This document shows positions 26,627-38,460 of a stretch of DNA of 64,000 nt, piece by piece. The DNA is from Sipunculus nudus (taxonomy: Eukaryota; Annelida; Sipuncula; Golfingiida; Sipunculidae). The stretch lies in the NCBI GenBank assembly GCA_026874595.1, contig CM049306.1:27893519-27957518 (forward strand), in the 5' to 3' direction. Position 1 is the stretch's first letter; the number at the start of each line of letters is the position of its first letter. Below the pieces are notes generated by a model. That model had not been told where the DNA came from, made no database searches, and saw only the letters and a list, made by a program, of their open reading frames with translations. Position numbers and translations under genes: made by a program.

Positions 26627-29600
26627 CTGAAATGACACTAACATACTTATAACAAACATTGCAATAACAAACATTGCATAACAAATGTTACTTATACCAA
26701 AACCTTCTCACAATTGATGCTGGTCTTGTTCCAACCAAAGGCATTTACAAGCTTTAAAAAACATCTGTATTATCTAAGATTCCTGACATGAATACCTCAG
26801 AGCTTTCCATGTCTGATTATTTAAACAAACTGTTAATCAGGTAAAAAAGCACTAAAAGCTCTTGTAATAAAATATTGACAGTTCTACATAAACAAGAATT
26901 GTAAAACAATTCTGTACAAACTGTGCTGATATAATTGCTGGTTCTTATGCAACACTAAACTGCATTTTAGTTTTATTATGTATATTTATTCAGGTGGTGC
27001 TATCTGTCTGAATTCCTGCTGGTGCTGGTGGTATGCCACAGGTATTCCTATCATTTTAAACCTGTTGCTGCTACCCTGTTTTCATTAGCTGAGTTGATGA
27101 AGTACAGAAAATTGCTCTCCCTTTTTAGATACAAATAAGACCCACCACATTAAGATCAGTTTGCTGTCTTTTATGTATGCTATAAGGGTAATGCCTGTTG
27201 GTATTTTAACTTATAATATTATCCTTGTGTGTCTGACATCAAAGTCGGGGACAAATGAGCAAATGGGTAGAAGTGGTTCTCACAGGAAAGTGGGCACATA
27301 CCTTACATCAAGAGGGCATACCAAGCTTACCAGTGTGGCAGAAATGTTCCTGTTGGAACCCACACTGGTACTGATGGATCATAAATTCATTTAGACAAAT
27401 TAGATAAAGATAAGACAGTAAACGAGAGGGTTAGCAGTCAGGTGAATGGGGGACCTGGAAAGGCCACCCTCCCTGCCCCAAGCCAAAGTCTTAATGCTTT
27501 CCTTATAATCACAAGCAATGAGATCCAATAGAGTGACAGCCAACACAAGATAAATGCCAGCTTGGACGCTAATTTATTGAGAGGAAACTAAAGGCAAAGC
27601 CAGCCTGTCTTGTTAGGATCAATAGAGCTTTGAAGAACGGGAGAGAAATGGGCCCATTTCTGCATGACTTGATGTAATGACTATCTTTCTCCATAGGCTA
27701 TTGCCCTACATGCAATTTCACTGCTAATGTTGCTGTCAGTGAGCAGAAAGAGCCCCTGATTTATGGTGCTGTACCAGAGCTGCCAAAGCCCCCCACAAGC
27801 CTGCACCAGTCCAGGCCCATATCCCGGTGGTCAATCATGCCAGCTCCATGCCCCATCGTCATGGCAGGTTTAAGCCAGAAAGCAAGTCCATAAATTGGCC
27901 ATGAATGGAGCAACAGTTACCAACAATGGACTGAGGATCATAGATCCACTTACACCATGCAGTCACCTTTCAAACCACCCTTACCTGTGGTTATCATGCC
28001 TTTACAGGGTATGAAATGCTCTAATCTCTGGATTATCCTGTAATCAGTTCTGCCTGGAAAAATCCCCCGCTTAATCTGAATCACAAAATCCTCACCAGAA
28101 TGACAAGTATTTTATGGAAGTTTGACACCCAAAACCTCAGCTGATTTATCTATCTTCTTTTCAGTTATAAAAAAGATTTAAAACTGAGAGAACCAACCAG
28201 ATAAGCTTTTAGTGTTTTTAAATGATGTATGATACTAAATAAAAGTCAAGTTAGTATCCATATTGCATGAAAAATTTGAAATAAGCCTAAAAAATGAAAC
28301 AATAAGCTGTCAAAACAGTACGCTGAGACGAATACTTACAAAGAGACAATAAATTTGCAAAGCAGTATGTTTTTCTGATGGAAGATATGCATTATAAGAA
28401 AACAATATACAGAGATATTCATTCCAGGCACATATTTGTATACCACTTTTCTCATTGTACATTTAATCATTACATTTTTAGGGATTAAAGGTATTCAGGG
28501 CCTTTGACTTAATATTCAATGAAATATTCCTTAATCCAATATCTGGAACCTTTATTTATCAGAATATGATTGAGAACCACTATTTCTTTATGATGACTAT
28601 TCCTGAAAAACTGTGAAAAATATGCAGCAAGCTTTTAGTGTTTCTTTTATGATCCGGTTCTATGATGCTTTAATGCTTGGAAAGATGTGTGGCCAAATTT
28701 ATGAAAAGCTATTACAATACAATGCACGGAGGAAGCATTACATGAGTTGTTGTACCTGCTTGTTTACCTGAAGTAACACTGCTCTTTTAGTGAGGTTTAA
28801 CGTTCCACTGTACAATTGTTTATGGATAAATAATGATGACAAGTCAATAGCAGACTCAGAGAACGATGACAAACTCCTAACACTGGTATCATAGCAACAA
28901 GAACAACAACTTGTATTGCACCACAAATCCGGTGGCACTGACATGGAAATCAGAAACGCCCATTTTCTATAAAAAGTTAATCTATTCTGAGTATAATGGT
29001 ATATTTGCCAGCTATGGGTATATCTTAACAAAGTTGCACAGGAGGCCCATACGTTGTTGCTGGGAGGAATAAACCTAAGATTTTTATCTATCTATAGAGT
29101 TCTCAAGTTTCTTGGACTGTCAAAGATGGCATTAGATATTAATGCCATTCCCAGACGCTGCATCATGCACCAAGTCCTTCACACCAGAAACTCCCACCAC
29201 ACCAGCACCCACATCTCACGAGCAGCGATTAGATAGGAGACTATAGCGTGCTGAGGCAGCCTGCCTATTCCCTGAGTCCCAGATTCATTTATCTGGTGAA
29301 CACAATGAATAGACCTTTACATGATTCATTGATGAGCACAGGAGGTGTGGGGCATTTGCGCTTTGGAGACGGTCCCCAGAGATGTGGCAAACTCTGCCTG
29401 ATGTATCAGCATTGATGGCTTTCTGAAGCTTTACTCAGCCAATTCCTAAGCATTTTTGTGCAAAGCCACAAAGTTCAGTAATTCAGGCGCCTTTATGATG
29501 TAGCAGTGTGTATTAGCTGCAATGGTAAGAGAAAGTGCCTTTCCTTGTTGGTGGTTGGAGAATTTTGTTTCCTTTGAGTCAGATGGGGATTTTCCTGGCT

Positions 29601-30871
29601 TATGTGTTTCCGCTTACTTGGATACTGTTGCAAAACAAGATTAACATTATCACCTCTCTTCTTCCACAGCCTTGGAAGCTTTTTGTGGTAATTTTAACTT
29701 GATTTAAGATGCTCTAAATATGGATAGCAAAACAAGACATTCTGAGGAAACTTTAATCTCCACTCGTTACATATCAAAAGATTACAAAATAATTATCAAC
29801 CACCATGACAGCCAAACACAATGAATCAGTGTTCTGTCATAAAAAATCAATTCAGAGAATAATCTGAATTCTAAACAGCAAAACAATTTAAGATGGCTTG
29901 GCAGACCATTAATGTCATTTTCATGCCTTGGTCTATTATCACGCTTTCCATGACAAGTTGATTTGCCTTACGCACTTGGATTACCCTTTATGACTGCTTT
30001 CATTTATAAATAACACTAAGGGTGTGTGGTGTAGACTAAAAATAGTCAACCTTAAGAGCCAGTCTGAAGCCAGACTACACAAGCAGCAGAGACGACCACA
30101 GTGTCATAAATGTACTGAACAAGCTCAGCTTCATCCAAACCCATTAACCTCACTGCCTTAATCTACCTTAATGCCACACCTGGTTGCTATGGTAACCTAA
30201 CCTGCTCTCATTTTAACACAGTCCCCTGAGCCCCTCAGTATGTGGGCGCTTGGTGGCTTGTGCTGGCAACTCAAGTGATAGGTACAGAGGAAGCGCCTCC
30301 AACTATTCCTCACAGCAAAGGAACATTTCATATTTGATTAATTCCTCATCAATGCCAGTGAACTGGGAGTCTCCTGCTCCTTTGAGCTAGGCTGGTACAA
30401 GAGATTTTAAGACATCTTTTTTTTTTTACCACATTCAATACTTACTTCCCAGCAGTAAAAGGAGTATGAAGGGCAGGATTCTCTCATTACAGGGAATCAA
30501 TAATTATATGTAATCTTTTGTCCAAAATCTAAATGCCTGAACTTGTTTAGTCTATAAAAGCTATAAATGGCGATTTATGTTTTTAGTAATCCTTAAAAGA
30601 AACATTTTTTGGATAATCAGTATTTCATTATTTTTAAAATGTACAAAGCTGAACCTGGATCACTGGAGATTATTAACAAGGCCTACAAGCCTAATGTGAA
30701 CCTGTGAATGGGATAAACATCAGGTATAATGATTCCATGCTGGACCATTACATTTCAAGTATACATGTGACATGTACAATGCAAGTACTAAACATTTTTA
30801 ACATGAGTATAAGCACCATTTACACAAACGTCACTCCTGAAATACCAGCATGGATGTACACAACACAAATG

Positions 30872-31254
30872 ATTGTACGTGGCGCCACCAGTCTTGTGTA
30901 TGAAAAAGCCTTCGAAGATGTATGGACATGCAAAATTTCAGGCAGATACTTCAAACCACTCTTACACTATGTGCACAGATGCATGAAACCCAAAAACAAT
31001 TGTAGGTGGTGCCACAATTCTTGTATACAACATAAACTATCCGAGATGTATGGATATGCCAAATTTTAGGCTGATATATCAATTCCCTCCTGAGAAATAG
31101 GCAGTGACAAACACTGTGCAAAAATCATTGTGAGAGGCTAACCAGTCTTGTGTATGAGAACGCCATCATGCAGGAACAGACCAAAATTTCAGGCAGATCC
31201 ATCAAACTTTGCTTGAGTCAGGTGCACTGGGCTGACCAAGCTCAGCTGAGGCAG
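30872..31254. repeat. 127-bp tandem array, three degenerate copies
   Basis: Copies start at 30872, 30999 and 31127 (127 and 128 bp spacing). Each has an opening block (att gta cgtggcgccac, att gta ggtggtgccac, att gtg agaggctaacc), then cttgt(g)ta(t)..., then gatgtatgga-like and ccaaaatttcaggcagat-like blocks. The open frame crossing the first two copies is a by-product of the repeat. Confidence 0.75.
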
Positions 31255-31599
31255 GCAGTTGCCCCAAGTCAAGCAAAGCTAACTGCTAGCTGCAGCTACT
31301 GCACTGAGTGACCTCTTGACCTACACCAGGCTGCACTGAGTGAACTCTTGAAAAAATGTTGGCATGTTGCCAAATCTTTTGAAATGCTTTTTTCAAGCTG
31401 CATATTCATGAGATTTTTTTATCAAGATGTTTTAGAATAATAACTGATTCCTATAGAAAGCAAAATCAGAATACAGATATATATTATTCATGGTTTTATC
31501 TTACACATAAGCTGGATACACCCAAAGAGCTCAAATATTGCACAATTTGGCTGAATGTTTTCAGAGAAGATTTTCAAAGGTTTTCAAGCTTTTCCCCCA

Positions 31600-31775
31600 T
31601 AAAATGTAAGTTGATGCAGGTAGCGCCACAAAAAGCTCAATCCCACAACAATTGATATGTGACTAATTTTTGCATAAAATTTGGTGATGCTAGCTCCTGT
31701 CGGTTTTTGAGATAGTATGGGTTAACATACAGATGACGGATGCTGGACGATGCCACACCATCACATAAGCTCACA
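31600..31775. repeat. Dispersed-repeat tail with 'gtagcgccac' and 'gatgacggatgctggacgatg'
   Basis: This contains a GCGCCAC block, a 'tttttgagatag' block, a CpG-containing 'acggatgctggacgatg' block and 'cataagctcac', in that order. The same layout (GGCGCC, 'tgagatataagc', 'ggacgccggacgg') is seen in the 44.4-45.0 kb repeat, so it is probably a relative of that family. Boundaries are approximate. Confidence 0.45.
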
Positions 31776-31895
31776 GATTCACTAGAAACAGTGAAAAAAG
31801 ATCAGGCAGCATATTTTCTATGTAAAAACTCGTCAAACCATTCTATCATAATAAGATCTTATTAGGTAAATAAGAAATTATAAAAACAGGTTTAC

Positions 31896-32146
31896 CCAGC
31901 TGGATTGAAGCAGCATGTCTCTTCTGGTGGTGGTGGGGGAGGTGGATGGAACAGACTGAAGAACGGCCCCTCTATGGCCTTGTCTGTTTGTGTGGCAACT
32001 GAAACCATGGCGGGTGGCTGGGCTTTCATCCTAGAAGAACCCTTACCAACCCGTCGCAGGACTTCCACCACTATCGGCTCTTTGGCCGCACAAAATGCCT
32101 CAACAGCCTCCTCGTGGCTTGCGCTTGACAGATCCTGGCCATTTAC
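31896..32146 (-). CDS. PDZRN3/4-like exon: second half of PDZ1 plus TQT/polyproline linker
   Basis: A 251-bp exon (phase 0 at the start, two bases of a Gly codon at the end) with acceptor CTTTCAG and donor GG|GTAAAC. It opens V-N-G-Q-D-L-S-S-A-S-H-E-E-A-V-E-A-F, then A-A-K-E-P-I-V-V-E-V-L-R-R. This is the last half of PDZ1 of the PDZRN/PDZD4 family, where V-N-G-(R/K)-(D/E)-L-S...A-K-E-P-I-V-V-Q-V-L-R-R is highly conserved. His at exon residue 11 is the first residue of helix alpha-B, as in class I PDZ domains. A T-Q-T-D motif at residues 52-55 matches the family's G-T-Q-T-D. Seven consecutive prolines follow at residues 68-74 (31925-31945). Residues 38-120 of the model. In vertebrate short isoforms and in PDZD4, an alternative first exon is spliced exactly to this V-N-G. 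Confidence 0.95.
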
Positions 32147-35100
32147 CTGAAAGATATGAAGACAATATGAATGTCAGCCACCATTTATTCTACATCACTT
32201 ATGATATGATCCCAGATACTTTTCTTGTATCTCCTTCCCTTGCCTTAATAGTTCACATTATACATTATTCTTTTTCTTATAATCACAATTCAGTACATAG
32301 GCCCCTGAGACAGAATCACACATACTTAATGTCTTATGATAATTGATATGCTCATATTAAAAACAAACCTTTCTATAAGTATATAAAAACAACAAGAGAA
32401 CACATGCACAATTTGGCACCAGAAATATCTAAAGAGCACCTATGTTACAGCAGAGACTGCTGCCTGGCTAAAGCTTAATCATCTGAAACCAGATGCTGCT
32501 GGAACTAAAAGGCAGGAATCACAATCCAATCTCCACCAAACACTAATCTCAACCAGCTCCTGCAGATGCTGTTGAGCTAACTTCATCCCTGTCTCAGCAG
32601 CAGACAGCTGCACTACATTAATATGTTTGTTCAGGAATAAGCCCACAAGTTTAAGGAAGTTACTCAAGGTTAACACTTCTGCTCATGTGGCGTGTGTACC
32701 TAGTTGCTCTGGTATGTCAATGAGAATTCCATAATCTCACAAATCTCTTCACCTATTCAAGAAGCATGGCATCAATAAAATGTAATTACTATCAGAATTA
32801 TTACAGTTACAGTCATTTGATTCATGAGTATGGCTTAAGCCTTAAATGATGAAGTATTTGTCATCTTTAGGTTCTTAGAGTGATTAATGTACTGTAAAAT
32901 ATTGTATAATTTTAGCCTACCTTAATTTTTTGCCTTTTTTTAATCTTTTGCCCAAAAATAGGAAGTCTATTGTAAAGATGAATTCTGCTGAATCTTTATT
33001 TATCTTGAATTTTTCCCATTTACTAAAGCAAAACGTATATCTGAACCCATCCTGTTAAGATATGGATAACCATCCTGCAAATACCCCAGTGAATCTGGAG
33101 ATCAGTCTTAATATATATGATGTGTAACAGTTGAAATATCCTTGCACACTAACCTGATATTGCTCTAAAACAGAGTGAGCAAACAGAAGAAAGTCTGCCA
33201 TTGTAAGCCCCACCATCAATAACCTACCATCTCTTCTTAGACTTCCTCAAATATCTTCAGTTAGTGGGTAGGGGCACAATGACAGCCTAAGGAGGCCCGA
33301 CTGGGACAGCAGCTGACCAGGGGTGTACCTAATTGGGTCTTAATTACAGTAATGCCAGTAGCACAGTCCATGACAGTGATTAATGACAGAGGTCCCTGCA
33401 CAGAAGCCCTAGAAGGCAGGCTGAACCCTTATGACCTGGGGACTGACACTCTCAATTGCTCTGGCAGACAGGTGTGTCAAAATGCCAGCAAGGTTTCCTG
33501 TCAAAACAGCTGCTGATCAGGTTTCCTTGTCTCTAATTTGTCCCAAATTGCCCAAGCTGACCTGCAGCAGGGCTGGGCTGACCCCTACAGGATATGGACA
33601 CATCCTTGTGGACACTGGTAGTGGACACTAAACAGACCAGTCTGTCTGTCACATGTTGTATTTCCTCCCCTATTTGCCATATACATGTCGCGTGGCATCA
33701 CCTGCCACTACTACTATACTGGTTATCATTAAGGAACTCTGGCTGTCACACAGTAAAAACTCAGCTCAGATAACACACAGTGCATCAATCATCAGTGGGA
33801 GCACATAAATGACAACATTTACTAATTATCTGTTGACTCCTGCAGCATTCATGTCAATACAGTGAGCATCCATTAGAAATAAGAGAGACATAAACAGTTT
33901 GTTACCTGATGGAATAACTGAGGACTGGAAGGTATTTGTACAAGCAGAGTTAACTGCCAGATCCATCATGACAATGAGAGCCATTAATGGTGCTCCTTTG
34001 TCAAGTCCTAACACATCTTGTAGCTGTCTTTAATAATTCATCATCAATTTCATATCCTGCTTGATTCTAGCTTGTTAATGCTTCCTTTATCAAAATTAAT
34101 TAACATAACAGCCCCCTTACCCTTCCACCGAACTGGGCTTGTTAATCACCTAATTCCCCGTCCTAATCAGAGAGGAACCAGTAGCGAGGTCTTATGACCA
34201 ATATCAGCTACAAAGACGACAAGTCTCATAGACATAGACTTGTCTCTGGTCTGCCTGTCTCTTCTGCTTGCCTGCACCATTTTGCACCCCTCTTACCACA
34301 ACAGAAAGAACTGTGGTCAATGTTCTGGTTCCTGGGCCAGAATTCTATTCTGACAGCCATTGATTAAGTGAAGTAGTAGCCTGGTGTGCAGAAATGTAAG
34401 CTCAGTTTTTACACTTGACAGACTCAATCCATGTGGCCTGTCAATCACGTTGATTACCAGTCTGCTGCAGTATCCACTGTGATCTTCAGGGGGAAGTATT
34501 TGATAATGTACACTTTTGTAAGCATGTCCAGGAGTCCAATACTGTAATTACACCACCGTAGCCCACAGGATTTTAATGAGCAAATACTCCTAAACAGTCC
34601 TTTCAGCCAAGGATACAATTCTTGCCACAGAAGCCGGGAATGGGACAAATTGATTCTTATTGAACACTGAAATGGATCCTAGACAAGAAACTACACGCCT
34701 GCTGCTAAATAAGGAAAACCACTTGGCACAGCCCTGAAATGCCAAAATGCTGTGCTCTCAATGATTTTATTTTGACGTATACTGTTTTGGATGTAAAGAG
34801 TTCCATAAAAGCTCAAAAAGATAACCCTTTTAAGTATTAAACTTTTTTTTTACATTTATATATCCATGGTATACAATATCAATATCACACAGTTTACATC
34901 CACTGGAATAACTGGTCACTGGTTAATAATAAATGCTGTTTATGCATTCTTAAGCTTTACACATACCAATTACAAACGCTGCTGTCATGGCCATGCTTTG
35001 GCTGAATAATAGATGGAACAAAGCTACAATGAGGAAGAAGAAGCCCTACACCTTAATGTGATGTGAAAAGGATGCATTGCTGTATGTTAGATCGCTCCTA

Positions 35101-35507
35101 TTTCACAGAAGTCAGTTATTATTAGCCACAAATGAATTAACAGAAATACATGTTAAAGGCTAAATCTTAATACTGATTATAAAATAGGTTTTTATATGGC
35201 TATATCATAAACAAATCAATAGCTGAGCTTCAATTTATTTTATAAAAGATGTTAAATAAAGTTTATATAAATTAACCATTCCTCATGTAGCATATATATC
35301 TTTATGAACCTAAGTCCAGAAATACAAAATAATGAATACCATTCCATTTGCAAAAAGGTTCTAGAATATTATATATACCTTTTTTTTGCTTTTAGTGTAT
35401 TTTTCACAATTCAGTGTCACGAGTATTCATTTTTACCTTAATAGGCACCTAAGCGATGTACTTTTGCATCTTATCTTGTGCAAGTGCTGTTTATGACATG
35501 AATGTTG

Positions 35508-36258
35508 ATGTAGGTAGACAGACTTTTGTGGACATTCTGGTCATGGATGTTCTCGACTAGGATGTTTCAGACAGGCCTTTTTGCAAGGGAGGACATTTTG
35601 TACAGATCAATATTATTAAGATAAAATAACCTTTCAAAATATAATTTTGAGTGTATCAATGTACCAACATGTTTATTAAAAATTATTTATTTGGCTCTCA
35701 AAAATGGAGATAAATTATATGATTATTATATACCATTTATTAATATATGTTTTGAATGTGCAGATCAGTCTTATTTCTATAAAAGAACAATTTATAATAT
35801 ACTTTTTGAATGTACAAATGAAATAATTTTTTTTTTTCAGAAACCCTTTTAAAATAATACTTCTACCTATAAGTATTTCATTTTGTGGTATTTGTAGGCA
35901 AAAAGATAATTCACAATTATATTCTTGGAGATTATTTTATGGTAATAAAACTGATCTAAAGAAAATTGTATCAGTAAACATTTACATTAATACATTCAAA
36001 AAGTATATTTTAAATGGTAAATAATAATCATATAATAAATATTCAATTATTGGAGCCAAATAAACATTATTTCAATTAGCTTATGGGTACACTGATACAC
36101 TAAAAATTATATTTTTAAAGGTAATTTATGGTAATAATACTGATATGTCCGAAATGTCCTCCCTTGCAAAAGGGTCTAGCTGAACATTCTAGTCCAGAAA
36201 CTTTACCCTTGTCCGGAATGACCTAGTCAAAAATGTCCATGTCCGAAACGTCCTACAT
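35508..36258. mobile_element. Foldback-type repeat with ~250-bp imperfect inverted arms
   Basis: The left arm (about 35508-35780) and the reverse complement of the right arm (about 35985-36258) align along their length. Both contain TTTTGCAAGGGAGGACATTT exactly, then (c/t)atcaRtattatta, then acctttNaaaatataattttNagtgtatcaRtgtacc, then tttatttggctc, then atgattattat..accattta and ttttgaatgt. The central spacer of about 200 bp is AT-rich and partly repeats arm motifs. There is no coding frame. The outer tips are the most diverged, so the ends are uncertain. It is best read as a non-autonomous foldback or long-inverted-repeat MITE inserted in the intron. Confidence 0.75.
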
Positions 36259-38229
36259 TCGTTGATATAATCCATAATGATTTTTAGACTGAAACTGACA
36301 TGTTATCAGTCACATGAGACTTACATGACACTGACAAACCATGGCAAGAGCTGGCATTCAAAACACCATCACAAGGCCCACATGACAGAACACACAGCAT
36401 AGCCATATATAATGCAGGTACTCATCAGCAAGATGCAGGCACCCCGTTTAAATAATATATAGTGTTGTATTATTACTGAGATCTACAGTGGTTAGAAAGT
36501 GATTAAACAGCTCCAGGCAGCTGAAATGTCAAGCCAGGCCATGAAATTACCTCACTGGAACTGCTGGCATCAAGAAAACAGGTCATACACACCTGACAGG
36601 ACTCAAGTAGAAAAATCATTTCACTGGACACACTGTCAAGCCACAGGAAGGTTCAAACACTACTTGGGTATATTTTTATAAAATGCCTAAACTTTTGTAA
36701 CATGGGTAAAACAAAACAAATAAATACTTAATACTAATGAATAGTTAAAAGAACTTCTTGTCTTCCTAGTATGTTTTTTTTTTAAATCTATTGATATTGA
36801 TAACCAATTGGTTTCATGTATGAAAATGAATGAGTGCAAGCTCACAATGTGACACTAATAATGTCATATTTTTAAACATAGGTATGCAATGGCAGGTATT
36901 TTTTTAAGCAGAATTTTTTTTATAATACTGTTATTGTTTTGGTTTTTAATCACAACTCATAACTGTGTGTGGCCTGTCATTGTTACTATGTAATCAACTA
37001 AATATCTGAAAATAGAATATATACAGAACAAGTTTTTCCACCAAACCAAATATCTTCTATTCAGTCATTGCAGTATTTTCACCCAACGCAAACATAAGCA
37101 ACTGTTAGTTGTTAGTGAAATAGAAAGAACCTATAATGAAGTGGGTAATGGTAGCTGGCGGGACTTAAACCAGTCTAAATGTCATGCCCAGAAATGCAGA
37201 CTTTATTCAGAGAGCCCCAGGGCCTCCTATATGCACCATGCCATGAGAACTTGTCAGCACTTCAATCTAGACTGGCCCATATCAGGTCTGGTCTTAAAAC
37301 CTTCCATCTCCTGCCAGCTATAACCTCACCATGCCCCCAGAGGTCTCTGCCCACCTGCCTGCAGGGAGACAGTCACATTCACTCCCATCTGGACCAAAAC
37401 CTTCTGTGCCCACTGTACTAATGACAGAATGTTACTGCTGTAACACCACATAAGGCATCATTTACTGCGTTGCAATGGTATTAGTTACCTGCAGTGATGA
37501 TGTTCTGTGTCATGCAAATATTTAAGTACTGTTTTTGAATAAAGTAAAAGCCCCATTATAAGGAACCCCAAATATCATTGAATCAAATGACAAACAGAAA
37601 ACTTGGTAATATTTTAACTTTGCAAGGAATTAATGAGCAGGAGTTTTGACCTAAGCAACTTTGACACAAGGTATTACTGTATACTGTAATAAAAACATGG
37701 TTTTCTTTCTATATAGATTTTCCATGATATATATAATATGTATACTCTTAATTTCTTTTACTCTATATATTAATTAATGACTGTCTGAATATTTTGCCAG
37801 ATTTTGTACCATTTTCTTAAAAAATCAACCAGTACATGGTACCACACTATCCTATTTAATATCATTCTACAGACATATAGTGGGTTCCACTTAATAGCAA
37901 CTGCAAATCATAATCAAATAACTGGAAAATTCTACTGAGTGAAATTCAAAATGGTGGCCGCAATCAAATGTTATGGAAAGAGGAGAACAAGTCTCATACT
38001 CATCTGCACATATAAAACTTGCATTATTAAAATGAATAGTTCCTTAATACTTAAACCACTTATTTTGTTGGCAAAAATGAAGTGGAATACCCAGATTTCA
38101 GGAATTTTTAATGCCAGTAGATGAAAACTTACACATACCGATAGTATCCAGTTATTTTTTGTTGTAATCAGAGATAAAATGATAAATATCTATTAAGTGA
38201 ATAGCTAATAGATAGAGATGACTACACAA

Positions 38230-38460
38230 GATTTCAGCTGATCCAGGCTGGCTGTGTCTGGGGAGCTGTGAGGTACTTTGACCTTCTATCTCCTGTCCCC
38301 GTGACATCCTTCCCCTGGTGCTATTTTTTTCCTCCCCAGTGCAGCAGCCGTGTGACTAATTAGTCCTGCATTTCCACACAATTAGCCCCCAGTGCAAATC
38401 AATGTCCTGCCTTGGATGAGATGTGGCAGAGAAAAATGGACACCTCAGACTACCTGTGTG
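38230..38460. promoter_or_regulatory. Possible intronic regulatory patch with homeodomain-type sites
   Basis: A non-repetitive, relatively GC-rich stretch in the 14-kb intron with CTAATTAGT, CAATTAGCC and TGCAAATCAAT close together, without a sustained coding frame. Such patches in long introns of developmental genes are often conserved enhancers. That is inference, and no conservation could be tested. Confidence 0.2.

Larger units (their letters stand above)
26627..31895 (-). other. 5.3-kb intron of the PDZRN-like gene
   Basis: Intron between PDZ1 and linker exons. It holds a GC-richer, non-repetitive patch at 27.4-27.96 kb with a plus-strand coding-like interval (see findings), and another such patch near 29.9-30.4 kb. 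It also holds the 127-bp tandem array at 30.9-31.25 kb and a related repeat tail at 31.6-31.78 kb. Confidence 0.75.

Noticed and set aside
30036-30045. CTAAAAATAG, a perfect MEF2 consensus (also at 4236)
   Set aside because: In AT-rich DNA of this length many matches are expected by chance, and there is no clustering or other support.
30704-31069. 121-codon plus-strand frame
   Set aside because: Its 3' half lies in the 127-bp tandem array and no similarity is seen. The frame is probably chance.
31905-32150. 81-codon plus-strand frame over the PDZ1 exon
   Set aside because: It is the antisense shadow of the conserved V-N-G exon. The run of Gly is the reverse of the proline codons.
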